A stretch of DNA of 64,000 nt, from the NCBI GenBank assembly GCA_963702305.1, contig CAVPBX010000017.1, positions 132,632 through 196,631 of the forward strand. The letters run 5' to 3'. The DNA is from PALSA-693 sp963702305. Its GTDB lineage: Bacteria; Actinomycetota; Acidimicrobiia; Acidimicrobiales; Palsa-688. The translations under genes and the position numbers were made by a program. This document shows, piece by piece, positions 8,318 through 16,740 of the stretch (position 1 is its first letter; every line of letters starts with the position of its first letter). The notes beneath the pieces are model-generated. The model did no database searches. It was not told the DNA's origin and saw nothing but the letters and a program-made list of their open reading frames with translations.

Positions 8318-9226
8318 GTGATCTGTGAGGGACGAGTGGTACTGGTGACGGGCGCCGGCCGGGGGATCGGCCGTGCCCACGCCCTGGAGTTCGCCCGCCA
8401 GGGCGCGGCGGTCGTGGTCAACGACCTGGGCGCCGCCCTGGATGGCGCAGGTCGTTCTGCCAGCCCGGCCAACGAGGTGGCCGAGGAGATCCGGGGCCTC
8501 GGCGGCCAGGCGATCGTCAACGATGACGACGTGGCCGACTGGGACGGGTCCCGTCGCCTGATCGGCGCCGCCATCGACGCCTTCGGTCGGCTCGATGCGG
8601 TGGTCAACAACGCCGGCTTCGTGCGGGACCGCATGTTCGTCAACGCCACTGAGGACGAATGGGACGCGGTCATCCGGGTGCATCTCAAGGGCCACTTCTG
8701 CGTGGCTCGCTGGGCGGCGGCGCACTGGCGGGAGCAAGCGAAAGCCGGATCGGCCAATGACGCCCGCATCGTCAACACCTCGTCGGGGGCTGGACTGTTC
8801 GGGAGTGTCGGTCAGGCTGCCTACTCGGCGGCGAAAGGGGGCATCCTGTCGTTGACGTTGGTGCAGGCGGTCGAGCTGCACCGCTACGGCGTCACGGTGA
8901 ACGCCATCGTCCCGGCCGCTCGTACCCGGATGACCGAGGAGGTGTTCGCGGCGACCATGCAGGCGCCCGAGGACGGCGCCTTCGATGCGATGGCTCCCGA
9001 AAACGTGTCACCCCTGGTGGCCTGGCTCGGGTCGGCGGACTCCGCGGGGATCACCGGCCGGGTCTTCGAGGTGGAGGGCGGCCGGATCGGGATCGCGGAC
9101 GGGTGGCAGCACGGGCCTTCGATCGACAAGGGCGCTCGCTGGGACGCGGCCGAGGTCGGTCCGGCGGTGCGGGATCTCCTGGCCGTGGCGCCGCCACCCG
9201 TTGCCGTGTACGGGACCGAGGCGTGA
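8318..9226 (+). CDS. SDR-family dehydrogenase of the steroid C/D-ring cluster
   Basis: 302 residues, GTG start. Classical Rossmann short-chain dehydrogenase: TGAGRGIGRAHALEF cofactor loop, NNAG, NTSSGAG with catalytic Ser, and YSAAKGG with Tyr/Lys. The extended C-terminus (SPLVAWLGSADSAGITGRVFEVEGG, then KGARWD) is the pattern I remember for the SDR Rv3548c of the mycobacterial KstR2 regulon and for peroxisomal hydroxyacyl dehydrogenase domains. Likely oxidises a 3-hydroxyacyl-CoA during ring or side-chain beta-oxidation. First gene of a five-gene operon joined by 4-23 bp overlaps. Confidence 0.82.
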   Translation: MICEGRVVLVTGAGRGIGRAHALEFARQGAAVVVNDLGAALDGAGRSASPANEVAEEIRGLGGQAIVNDDDVADWDGSRRLIGAAIDAFGRLDAVVNNAGFVRDRMFVNATEDEWDAVIRVHLKGHFCVARWAAAHWREQAKAGSANDARIVNTSSGAGLFGSVGQAAYSAAKGGILSLTLVQAVELHRYGVTVNAIVPAARTRMTEEVFAATMQAPEDGAFDAMAPENVSPLVAWLGSADSAGITGRVFEVEGGRIGIADGWQHGPSIDKGARWDAAEVGPAVRDLLAVAPPPVAVYGTEA

Positions 9227-10008
9227 CGCTGGCCCAACCGCCAGCGTATGTGCCGGGGCACGGGTTGCTGGCCGGGAAGACCGTGGTCATCACCGCCGCG
9301 GCCGGGACCGGCATCGGTTTCGCGGCCGCGCAGCGGTGCGTGGAGGAGGGAGCCACCGTCGTCGTCAGCGACCTGCACGAGCGACGCCTGGCTGAAGCCA
9401 CCGATCGGTTGGCCGACATCAGGGGCGAGCGACCCTTGGCCCTCCTCTGCGACGTCACGGACGAGGCCCAGGTCCAGGCCCTGTTCGCGGCCGCCACGGC
9501 GCGGCATGGTCACATCGACATCCTGATCAACAACGCCGGCCTGGGCGGCACCGCCGACTTGATCGACATGACCGATGACCAGTGGATGAAGGTTCTCGAC
9601 GTCACCCTCAACGGCACCTTCCGCTGCACCCGGGCCGGGCTGCGCCACATGCGCGAGCGCGGCCGTGGGGTGATCATCAACAACGCGTCGGTCCTGGGCT
9701 GGCGGGCCCAGGCCGGCCAGAGCCACTACGCGGCCGCCAAGGCGGGCGTCATGGCCCTGACCCGGTGCGCGGCGATCGAAGCGGCCGGGTACGGGGTGCG
9801 CGTCAACGCGGTGGCGCCCAGCTTGGCCATGCACCCGTTCCTGGCCAAGGTCACGACCGACGCCATGCTGGACGAGCTGCGCGGGCGGGAGGCGTTCGGG
9901 CGGGCCGCGGAGCCGTGGGAGGTGGCCAACGTGATGGTGTTCCTGGCCAGCGACTACTCGTCGTATCTCACGGGAGAGGTGGTCAGTGTCAGCAGCCAAC
10001 ACCCGTAG
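9223..10008 (+). CDS. ipdF: IpdF-like hydroxy-HIP-CoA dehydrogenase (SDR)
   Basis: 261 residues from a GTG overlapping the previous stop (GTGA). Cofactor motif TAAAGTGIGFAAA, NNAGLGG, NASVLGWRAQAGQSHYAAAKAGVMALTRC (catalytic Ser and Tyr-x3-Lys), and a C-terminal SSYLTGEVVSVSSQHP. These block sequences match what I recall of IpdF, the NAD-dependent dehydrogenase that re-oxidises the 5-hydroxyl of 5-OH-HIP-CoA in steroid C/D-ring catabolism. The neighbours (FadA6-like thiolase, other SDRs) support the assignment. Confidence 0.82.
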   Translation: MTLAQPPAYVPGHGLLAGKTVVITAAAGTGIGFAAAQRCVEEGATVVVSDLHERRLAEATDRLADIRGERPLALLCDVTDEAQVQALFAAATARHGHIDILINNAGLGGTADLIDMTDDQWMKVLDVTLNGTFRCTRAGLRHMRERGRGVIINNASVLGWRAQAGQSHYAAAKAGVMALTRCAAIEAAGYGVRVNAVAPSLAMHPFLAKVTTDAMLDELRGREAFGRAAEPWEVANVMVFLASDYSSYLTGEVVSVSSQHP

Positions 10009-10435
10009 GCGCGACGTGGACATCACCACGTTCGAAGGCGTCGACGCCCTCCTCGGCGCCGCCGGGCGCGCCCTGGGTACGACGGACTGGTACCAGGTCG
10101 AAGGCTGGCAGCTGACGTTGTTCGCGGCTGCCATCGACGCCCCGCCGACGCCGGACGGGTCGGCGCCGCCGATGTGGGTCCTGGCCCTGACCAACCTGTT
10201 CCTGCCCGAGCTGCTGGAGGTTCGGGGCGCCAGCAACGGCGTCAACTACGGCACCGGACCGGTGCGGTTCGGACCGGCCGTCCATCCCGGAGATCGTCTC
10301 CGTGGTCGAGCCACCCTCGTCGAAGCTGTCGAGGTCCCGCAAGGGGTGCAGACGGCGATCGAGATCCAGGTCGAGCTCGAAGGCCGCAACGAACCCGCCT
10401 GCACGGTGCAGTCCTTGTCCCGGTGGATGCGGTGA
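9986..10435 (+). CDS. MaoC/hotdog-fold protein lacking the usual hydratase residues
   Basis: 149 residues from a GTG preceded by GGGAGAGG; it overlaps ipdF by 23 bp, and a later GTG at 10016 is possible. The single hotdog domain reads TDWYQVEGWQLTLFAAAID ... VHPGDRLRGRATLVEAVEV, like MaoC hydratases. The D-x(4)-H catalytic pair that normally follows the FA-x-A-T segment is not visible: the stretch is replaced by PPTPDGSAPP. It may be the non-catalytic half of a heteromeric hydratase or bind an acyl-CoA without hydrating it. Co-translated with the SDR genes on both sides. Confidence 0.7.
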   Translation: MSAANTRRRDVDITTFEGVDALLGAAGRALGTTDWYQVEGWQLTLFAAAIDAPPTPDGSAPPMWVLALTNLFLPELLEVRGASNGVNYGTGPVRFGPAVHPGDRLRGRATLVEAVEVPQGVQTAIEIQVELEGRNEPACTVQSLSRWMR

Positions 10436-11193
10436 GCGGGCGGGTGGTCGTCGTCACCGGCGGCGGGCGGGGCCTCGGTCGGGGGCTGGTCGACGCCTTC
10501 GCCGGCCATGGCGACCAGGTCGTGACGTGCGGGCGCCACCAACCCGGTCCCGGCGAACTGCCCGCCACCTTTTTTCCGTGCGACGTCCGCGACGCCGACC
10601 AGGTCGCGACCTTCGTCGACGAGGTCGTCGCCCGCTTCGGCCGGGTGGACGTGCTGATCAACAACGCGGGAGGGGCGCCGTACGCCCCCGCCGCCACCAT
10701 GAGCCCGAGGCTGTTCGAGCGGGTCGTCGCCCTCAACCTGCTCGCCCCGTTCTACGTGGCCCAGCGGGCCAACGCGGTCATGCAGACCCAGGAGACCGGC
10801 GGGATCATCCTCAACATCGGCAGCGCCACGGCGGTCCGGCCCGCCCCGAATTCCGCCCCGTACAACTCGGCCAAGGCCGGTCTCGTCGGCCTCACCCGCA
10901 GCCTGGCGATGGAGTGGGCGCCGAAGGTCCGGGTCAACCAGGTCACCGTCGGCCTGCTGCACACCGAGCGGATCGAGGAGTACTACGGCCGCGACGTGAC
11001 CGCCGTCGAGGCCACCATACCGATGGGGCGGATGGCCACCGCGGCGGACGTGGGGGCCATGTGCGTGCTGCTGGCGTCGCCCTCCGCCGGTTATCTCACC
11101 GGGGCGGACGTCATGCTCGACGGCGGCGGAGAGGAGCCCGCCTTCCTGCAGGCCGTCGTCTGGCCCGAACCGCAACAAGGAGTGACCACATGA
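10432..11193 (+). CDS. SDR-family oxidoreductase
   Basis: 253 residues, GTG start overlapping the MaoC-like stop. TGGGRGLGRGLVDAF cofactor loop, NNAGGAPYAP, NIGSATAVRPAPNSAPYNSAKAGLVGLTRSLAMEW (Ser, Tyr-x3-Lys) and a C-terminal LTGADVMLDGGGE. A standard classical SDR, probably a hydroxyacyl-CoA or hydroxysteroid dehydrogenase given the operon. I recall a second SDR (Rv3549c) in the same position of the mycobacterial cluster, but the match is less distinctive than for ipdF. Confidence 0.78.
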   Translation: MSGRVVVVTGGGRGLGRGLVDAFAGHGDQVVTCGRHQPGPGELPATFFPCDVRDADQVATFVDEVVARFGRVDVLINNAGGAPYAPAATMSPRLFERVVALNLLAPFYVAQRANAVMQTQETGGIILNIGSATAVRPAPNSAPYNSAKAGLVGLTRSLAMEWAPKVRVNQVTVGLLHTERIEEYYGRDVTAVEATIPMGRMATAADVGAMCVLLASPSAGYLTGADVMLDGGGEEPAFLQAVVWPEPQQGVTT

Positions 11194-12344
11194 ACGAGGC
11201 CTACATCGTCGACGCGGTACGCACGCCCGTGGGAAAGCGGGGCGGCGGCCTGGCCGCGGTCCACCCCGCCGATCTGGGAGCGGCGGCCCTCACTGCGTTG
11301 ATGGACCGGACCGCGATCGATCCCGCCGCGGTCGAGGACGTGGTGTTCGGGTGCGTCGACACCGTCGGGCCCCAAGCCGGCGACATCGCCCGAACCTGCT
11401 GGCTGGCCGCCGGCCTGCCGGACGAGGTACCAGGGACGACCATCGACCGCCAGTGCGGTTCGTCGCAGCAGGCCGTGCACTTCGCGGCCCAGGCGGTGCT
11501 GAGTGGCACCTCCGACGTGGTGGTGGCCGGCGGGGTGCAGAACATGAGCATGATCCCGATCAGCTCGGCCATGACCCTGGCGCAGCCCCTCGGCTTCGAC
11601 GACCCGTTCTCGGGCTCGACTGGGTGGCGGGCTCGCTATGGCGACGAGGAGGTGTCGCAGTTCCGGGCGGCCGAGATGATCGCCGGCAAGTGGGGAATCG
11701 GTCGGGAAGACATGGAGCGCTTCGCCCTGCAGTCGCACCAGCGGGCCCTGCAGGCCAACGACGAGGACCGCTTCGCCAGCCAGATAGTGCCGGTCGCGGG
11801 CCTGACGGTGGATGAGGGACCCCGCCGCGGCACCTCCTTGGAGAAGATGGCGGCCCTTCCGACCCTGATCGACGGGGGCCGGCTCACGGCCGCGGTGTCG
11901 AGCCAGATCTCCGACGCCGCCGCCGCCCTGCTGATCGTCAACGAACGGGGTTTGGCCGCCCACGGCCTGACCCCCCGCGCCCGCATCCATCACCTCAGCG
12001 TCCGGGGCGCCGACCCCATCTGGATGCTGACCGCCCCCATTCCCGCCACCGACTACGCCCTACGGAAGGCCGGTATGACGATCGACGAGATCGATCTGGT
12101 GGAGATCAACGAGGCCTTTGCGTCCGTGGTGCTGGCCTGGCTGGCGGACTCCTGCGCCGACCCCGACCGGGTCAACGTCAACGGCGGGGCCATCGCCCTC
12201 GGTCACCCCCTCGGCGCCACCGGCGCCCGGCTCATGACGACCCTGCTGGCGGAGCTGGAGCGTCGCGGCGCCCGCTACGGGCTGCAGACCATGTGCGAGG
12301 GCGGCGGGCAGGCCAACGTCACCATCATCGAACGCCTGGGTTGA
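11190..12344 (+). CDS. fadA6: acetyl-CoA acetyltransferase, FadA6-like
   Basis: 384 residues, ATG start overlapping the previous stop (ATGA). Thiolase motifs are complete: nucleophilic Cys in DRQCGSSQQA near residue 91, NEAFA, GGAIALGHPLGATGAR with the active-site His, and the second Cys in MCEGGGQANV. The start MNEAYIVDAVRTPVGKRGG, the insert VQNMSMIPISSAM and EEVSQFRAAEMI agree with my memory of FadA6, which thiolyses the ring-opened C/D product of steroids. It closes this operon. Confidence 0.87.
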   Translation: MNEAYIVDAVRTPVGKRGGGLAAVHPADLGAAALTALMDRTAIDPAAVEDVVFGCVDTVGPQAGDIARTCWLAAGLPDEVPGTTIDRQCGSSQQAVHFAAQAVLSGTSDVVVAGGVQNMSMIPISSAMTLAQPLGFDDPFSGSTGWRARYGDEEVSQFRAAEMIAGKWGIGREDMERFALQSHQRALQANDEDRFASQIVPVAGLTVDEGPRRGTSLEKMAALPTLIDGGRLTAAVSSQISDAAAALLIVNERGLAAHGLTPRARIHHLSVRGADPIWMLTAPIPATDYALRKAGMTIDEIDLVEINEAFASVVLAWLADSCADPDRVNVNGGAIALGHPLGATGARLMTTLLAELERRGARYGLQTMCEGGGQANVTIIERLG

Positions 12345-12350
12345 CCGCCC

Positions 12351-13385
12351 TCAACGGGCGAACACGGCGATGAAGTCCCGCCAGAACGGGCTCAGGAAGT
12401 GGTACGTCGGGAAGTACATGGCCGGCAGCAGCTTCTGCCCGACCGTGGCCGCCCCGGTCCCCTCGAAGGTGTCGAAGCTGACCCACTCCGGGTTGATGTC
12501 GAGTTCCATCGCCCGGCGGGCGCCGGCGGCGACCACCGCCGCGGCCAGGGCGGGTGGGTTGAGGGCTGGGCCGGCGACATAGATCAGGTGACCGGCGGCG
12601 TCGATGCCGAGCGCCGACCGCCAGGTATACACGTTTTCGTGCAGCGGATCGCCCCACACCCCGATGGGGTTGGAGGTGGCGACCGCCGCTGTGGGCGCGC
12701 CGCCGTTGACGAGCAGGACCAGGTTCTGGCGGACCGCGACCACGGAGGGGGCGAGGGTGACATCGCGGCCCCATTCACCGACGGTGGCCGAGCCGTTGCG
12801 GTACACGACCAGGGACGCCGCGCCCGGGCGGAGGGGGGTGGCGGCGACCCCGCCGAGGTACCAGCCGCCCATCGACTGGTCGAGCTTGAAGCCCGAGTTC
12901 ATGGCGGCCACCAGCGCACCCCAGAGTGGACGCGGCACCGAACCGTCGTTGGCCCAGGCGCCGGCCGGTTGGCTGGTTCCCGCGTACAGGGCGACGCGGA
13001 GGCGCGAGGTGTCCATCCAGGCCACTCCGATGGGCAGGCCGCCGCGGTGCACGGTGGTGCGGTACACCGCGGGGCCGGCGCCGACGGTAGGGCTGGCGCC
13101 GAGGGTCCGGCCCGCCGCAGTCCACACCCCATCACCGCGGACGGTGACCCAGCCGGCGGCGGTGATCGGTGCGGGCCGCGCCGGCGGGGGTGGGACGGTG
13201 GTGGTCGTCGTGGGCGGAGGCGCAATGGTTGTCGGAGCCGGAGGCGGGAGGCTGGTGCCAGGCAGCGGGGAGGTGACAGGCCGCGGCGAGGGGGTTGGCG
13301 CCGAGGCGCCAGACTGGTTTGGGGCCGGGGCCGAGCAGGCGACCAGTGCGGCGGCTCCCGCCGACGCCGCGGCCAGCCACCGCAA
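12351..13385 (-). CDS. lipoprotein with phosphodiester glycosidase-like domain
   Basis: 344 residues, apparently from a TTG. The signal peptide has a lipobox (AAALVAC, Cys near residue 17), followed by a Pro/Thr/Ser-rich linker (residues about 20-70) suited to crossing the cell wall. The folded domain (residues 75-344) has AAMNSGFKL, NLVLLVNGGAP, ELDINPEWVSFDTF and a C-terminal FWRDFIAVF, resembling the NAGPA / phosphodiester glycosidase family. It is probably anchored outside the membrane and may act on exopolysaccharide or wall glycans. Convergent with fadA6, with 6 bp between stops. Confidence 0.72.
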   Translation of the reverse strand: MRWLAAASAGAAALVACSAPAPNQSGASAPTPSPRPVTSPLPGTSLPPPAPTTIAPPPTTTTTVPPPPARPAPITAAGWVTVRGDGVWTAAGRTLGASPTVGAGPAVYRTTVHRGGLPIGVAWMDTSRLRVALYAGTSQPAGAWANDGSVPRPLWGALVAAMNSGFKLDQSMGGWYLGGVAATPLRPGAASLVVYRNGSATVGEWGRDVTLAPSVVAVRQNLVLLVNGGAPTAAVATSNPIGVWGDPLHENVYTWRSALGIDAAGHLIYVAGPALNPPALAAAVVAAGARRAMELDINPEWVSFDTFEGTGAATVGQKLLPAMYFPTYHFLSPFWRDFIAVFAR

Positions 13386-13496
13386 CCGTGGAGACTTCCA
13401 GGCCCGACCGATGGCGGGCCACCCTAGGGGGGCCGGCCCCGCGATCGAAGGCGCCCCTGCCGGGCGTTCGGGCCGTCCGGGAATGCCGGCGGGGAC

Positions 13497-13613
13497 CTAC
13501 GAGGTGGTCAGGCCCTTGCGGACGTGCTGCTTGTCCTTCTTCTCCTGACGCTTCTCTTTGAGCGTCTTACCGGACTTCTTGGACGTGACCTTGCGGGGCG
13601 ACTTGTCAGCCAT
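13497..13613 (-). CDS. very small basic protein (38 aa)
   Basis: A 38-codon frame beginning MADKSPRKVTSKKSGKTLKE and ending GLTTS. The ATG at 13613 is preceded by a strong AGAAAGGGGG ribosome-binding site 5 bp upstream. About 40 percent Lys plus Arg, no hydrophobic core, probably disordered. I recall short Lys-rich proteins of this kind being annotated in actinobacterial genomes without a function. Nucleic-acid binding is only a guess from charge. Confidence 0.6.
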   Translation of the reverse strand: MADKSPRKVTSKKSGKTLKEKRQEKKDKQHVRKGLTTS

Positions 13614-13691
13614 GTCGACCCCCTTTCTTGTTCTTCGGCAGCAACCTACTCTGATCTCATCGAGTCGTGGCGTCCCGTCGAGTCGGGGCGA

Positions 13692-13949
13692 CTACTCGTC
13701 GAACGGCTCGCCGATGTCCTGCAGGGCGGTCTTGAGTAGGGCGCGCATCCGGCGGGCGGTCGCGGGCGCCAGGTGGGCGACCAGACCGGTGCCGGGCCGG
13801 CCCACCTCCTCGAGCGTCAACTCGACACGAAGGTCGCCGCAGGAGTCGCAGTCGTCGAGCGTGGCCACCGCCCAGGCCAGCTGGGCCTTCTCATCGTCAT
13901 CGTCGTCCGCGGGGTGATCGTCGAGGCCGTAGCCGGCGAGTCGTTTCAC
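13692..13949 (-). CDS. hypothetical protein with CDSCGD motif
   Basis: 85 residues, GTG start. A run of five aspartates near residue 15, then DDCDSCGDLRVELTLEEVGRPGTGLVAHL, where two cysteines three apart (CxxC) may bind a metal, and a C-terminal ARRMRALLKTALQDIGE helix. I do not recognise the family. Coding character is good, with third-position G/C like its neighbours. Confidence 0.55.
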   Translation of the reverse strand: MKRLAGYGLDDHPADDDDDEKAQLAWAVATLDDCDSCGDLRVELTLEEVGRPGTGLVAHLAPATARRMRALLKTALQDIGEPFDE

Positions 13950-13989
13950 GCCCAGCAGTCAACCATGGAGGACACGCCAACCGCGGCGG

Positions 13990-15114
13990 TCAGGCCGGCG
14001 GGCCTCCGGCGGCTCCGGCGGCCCGGGCGGCCAACCCGGCCAGGGTGGCGGCCGCTTCGGTGACGATGCCGTCGACGAGCTCGGCCACTGTCGGCAGGGC
14101 GTCGATGAGCCCGGTCACCTGGCCGGTGGGCAGGATGCCCGTCTCCAGGCGGCCTTCGACCATGGTGGCCCGGGTCAACATCGGGGCGTTGGCGGCCATG
14201 GCCACCTGCGCCCAGGTCAGCTCCCCGTGCCGCTTCATGGCCAGGCCTTCACGGACCAGGTCGGGCAGGCTGGTGCCCGTGAGGCGCCGCAGGCGCACCG
14301 CGTTGGCGAGCGCGCCGGCGAGCGCGGCCGGGCCGGAGCGGCGTTCGAGGCGATCGACCAGCTCGGTGCGGATCACCCGCTGCGGTGCGCCGTCGATGGC
14401 CCGGGTGACCACGGTGTCGGTCAGGGCCGCGGCCAGGTACCGGGCCTTGACCTCGTCCGGGACGGTGCTCTCCTTGGTCAGCAAGAAGCGGGTGCCCATG
14501 GCCACCCCCGCGGCCCCCCAGGCCAGGGCCGCGACCAAGCCGCGACCGTCGTGGAAGCCACCGGCACCCAGCACGGGCCGGTCGACGAGGGCGGTCACCT
14601 GCGGCAGGAGGAGGCTGGTGGGAATGGCGCCGGTGTGTCCGCCACCCTCGTGGCCCTGGGCGATCATGGCGTCGACGCCCATGGCGGCCACCTTTTCGGC
14701 GTGGCGGGGGGCGGCGATCGTCGGCATGGTCACCACCCCGGCGTCACGCAACCGGGCGATCAAGGCCGCGTTCGGGGCCTGGGCGAAGCTGGCCACCCGG
14801 ACCCGCTCCTGCACGATCAGGTCGACGAAGCGGTCGATCTCGGCGTGATCGGACCGGAGGTTGACGCCGAAGGGATGGTCGGTGCGATCCCGGACTTCCT
14901 TGATGGCTGACGACAGCTGCTCGTAGGTCATGGTGGCGGAGGCCAGCACGCCGAGGCCGCCGGCAGCCGAGGTGGCCGCGGTCAGCCGGGCGCCGGCGAC
15001 CCAGCCCATGCCCGTCTGGACGATGGGGTAGCGCACGCCGAGGAGATCGCAGATAGGGGTGCGGAGGGCTGCGGCCGCATCGACGCCCCTGGTGTTGGCC
15101 TGGTCAGTGTTCAT
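13990..15114 (-). CDS. ipdC: IpdC-like flavin-dependent CoA-thioester reductase (NPD/nitronate monooxygenase fold)
   Basis: 374 residues, ATG start. TIM barrel with the nitronate-monooxygenase signature: PIVQTGMGWVAGARL, QGHEGGGHTGAIPTSLLLP (FMN phosphate loop) and AAGVAMGTRFLLTKES. The HGELTWAQVAMAANAPML and GILPTGQVTGLIDALP blocks are what I remember of IpdC, which makes the ring precursor opened by IpdAB in steroid C/D-ring catabolism. It sits directly downstream of ipdB (8 bp apart), the same order as in mycobacteria. A generic nitronate monooxygenase is the alternative but fits the context less well. Confidence 0.85.
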   Translation of the reverse strand: MNTDQANTRGVDAAAALRTPICDLLGVRYPIVQTGMGWVAGARLTAATSAAGGLGVLASATMTYEQLSSAIKEVRDRTDHPFGVNLRSDHAEIDRFVDLIVQERVRVASFAQAPNAALIARLRDAGVVTMPTIAAPRHAEKVAAMGVDAMIAQGHEGGGHTGAIPTSLLLPQVTALVDRPVLGAGGFHDGRGLVAALAWGAAGVAMGTRFLLTKESTVPDEVKARYLAAALTDTVVTRAIDGAPQRVIRTELVDRLERRSGPAALAGALANAVRLRRLTGTSLPDLVREGLAMKRHGELTWAQVAMAANAPMLTRATMVEGRLETGILPTGQVTGLIDALPTVAELVDGIVTEAAATLAGLAARAAGAAGGPPA

Positions 15115-15121
15115 GGTGTCC

Positions 15122-15889
15122 TCAGTCGGGCAGTTCGGTGCGGCGCAGGTTGGATGGGTCGATGACCTCCCGGATCAGGTGCAGCTCCTCCGGGGTCGGT
15201 TCGCGGGTCTGTTCGACCGGAGCCGCTTGGGCCAGCTCGAACCCGGTGGCCGCCACCACCTCGTCGGCGCCGACGCCCGGATGCAGACTGACCAGCCGCA
15301 TCCGGTGATCCGGCCCGCCGAAATCCAGCACCGCCAGATTGGTGACCACCCGGCGCAGATCGAAGAACTCGGTCGCGCCCCGGCCCGCGGCCGCGGCCCG
15401 ATCCCAGCCGACCCCCGTGACCACGTCGACCTGCTCGACGAAGACCCGGGGGGAATGGGCCGCGACCCAATAGCTGGTGGCGTGATTGACCGTGTTGCCC
15501 GGCGCCCCCCGGAACCCGATCAGCTGCGTCTTCGGTGCCCGGTAGTCGGCGCCAATGGCCGCCAGATTCTGATTGCCGTACGGGTCGATCTGGGTGGCGC
15601 CCATCACCACGTGGCGGCGACCCGACCACACCACGTCGAACATGGACCGGTACGGGTTGTAGTACTCGACCACCTTCCCGGCGGGCCATTCGAAGGCCTC
15701 GTCGCCGGCCACCAGGGCGGCCTCGCCGTCGGTCACCATGAGGTCCGGCTCGAAGCTGGCCCGGGCCAGTCGGCCCGCGATCATCGGAATGGTGCCGATG
15801 GGGTTGGCGACGATCTCGCCGTCGCCCCGAAAGCACTCGGCCAGGGCTACCACGCACACTTCGGCCCGCGTCGCCGCGTCGCCGCTCAT
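15122..15889 (-). CDS. ipdB: CoA-transferase beta-like subunit IpdB (ring-opening hydrolase)
   Basis: 255 residues from the ATG at 15889, which overlaps the ipdA stop by 4 bp. Class I CoA-transferase beta fold: GDGEIVANPIGTIPMIAGRLA, DLMVTDGEAALV, FDVVWSGRRHVVMGATQIDPYGN and VSLHPGVGADEVVAATGFEL. In mycobacteria IpdA-IpdB is not a transferase but a hydrolase that opens the last steroid ring of COCHEA-CoA. Its glutamate-dependent chemistry cannot be confirmed without alignment. Assignment rests on paired genes and the flanking ipdC and echA20. Confidence 0.85.
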   Translation of the reverse strand: MSGDAATRAEVCVVALAECFRGDGEIVANPIGTIPMIAGRLARASFEPDLMVTDGEAALVAGDEAFEWPAGKVVEYYNPYRSMFDVVWSGRRHVVMGATQIDPYGNQNLAAIGADYRAPKTQLIGFRGAPGNTVNHATSYWVAAHSPRVFVEQVDVVTGVGWDRAAAAGRGATEFFDLRRVVTNLAVLDFGGPDHRMRLVSLHPGVGADEVVAATGFELAQAAPVEQTREPTPEELHLIREVIDPSNLRRTELPD

Positions 15890-16740
15890 CGGGCCGCCAC
15901 CTTGCGCTGGAAGTCGTCCTCGGGGATGTCGATCCACTCCTGCCGGAACGTCGCCCAGGCCTCGGCCGACTTGGCCGCGGCCGCGTACTCCTTCTGAAAG
16001 GACTCGTCCCGCTGGTAATCGGGCACGCACGAGGTGAACCGGGCGCCGCCCGGACGTTCCACCACCCCGTCGACCATCAGCCGCGCCACCCGGAGGCGCA
16101 GCTCGGTGCCGGCTTCGGTCAGCAATTCGGCCGTGGGCACGACTCGCTCCACCGAGATGTACCGGCGCGCCGGGGCGGCCCGCAGCAGCAGGTCGTCGAA
16201 GTACAGGTCCGGACCGAGGAAGGTGGCGTTGCCGCGCTCGTCGGCGCGGTTGAGGTGGCAGATGGCGGCGTCGAGGGCCAAGGCCGGGACCGCGACCAAC
16301 TCGAGCCCGTCGTCGAAGGGCGAACGCACCTTCCCCAAGCGCCCGTTGAGCTCCGGCAGGTCGCTCCCCAGTCCGACCCGGGTGGGGAGAAACGGCACCC
16401 GCCACGCCGCGGCCTGCAACCCGAGCACGAACATGCCCTCGTCCCACGGCTCGTCCTCGATGGCCCCGGCCTGGCGGGCGGCCCGGAAGTGGGGCTCGAG
16501 GGGGATGGAGTCCAGCGAGGCGAAGGGGTAGACCGCCTTGGCCACCTTGCCCATGGCGCACAGCAGGCCGAGGTCCGGCCCGGCGAAGCTGACGATGGTC
16601 AGGTCGCGGAGCGGGCTGCGGGCGATGGCCCGGATGATCGACATGGGCTTGCGGCGGCTGCCCCAGCCGCCGACGCCGATGGTCATGCCGTCGCCCAGTT
16701 GGGCGACCACGTCCGCTTCGCTCTGCACCTTCGAGGTCAT
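15886..16740 (-). CDS. ipdA: CoA-transferase alpha-like subunit IpdA
   Basis: 284 residues, ATG start overlapping the echA20 stop. N-terminal GDGMTIGVGGWGSRRKPMS glycine loop of CoA-transferase alpha subunits, TIVSFAGPDLGLLCAMGKV, ALDAAICHLNRADERGNATFLGP and SCVPDYQRDESFQKEYA. Partner of IpdB in the ring-opening hydrolase of steroid C/D-ring degradation. The gene order echA20-ipdA-ipdB-ipdC with 4-bp couplings implies one polycistronic message. Confidence 0.86.
   Translation of the reverse strand: MTSKVQSEADVVAQLGDGMTIGVGGWGSRRKPMSIIRAIARSPLRDLTIVSFAGPDLGLLCAMGKVAKAVYPFASLDSIPLEPHFRAARQAGAIEDEPWDEGMFVLGLQAAAWRVPFLPTRVGLGSDLPELNGRLGKVRSPFDDGLELVAVPALALDAAICHLNRADERGNATFLGPDLYFDDLLLRAAPARRYISVERVVPTAELLTEAGTELRLRVARLMVDGVVERPGGARFTSCVPDYQRDESFQKEYAAAAKSAEAWATFRQEWIDIPEDDFQRKVAAR

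Noticed and set aside
11091..11993. 300-residue open frame antisense to the thiolase
   Set aside because: Shadow of a GC-rich gene: composition is low-complexity (G/R/Q/H-rich), no family motif, and the sense strand is a clear FadA6-like thiolase.
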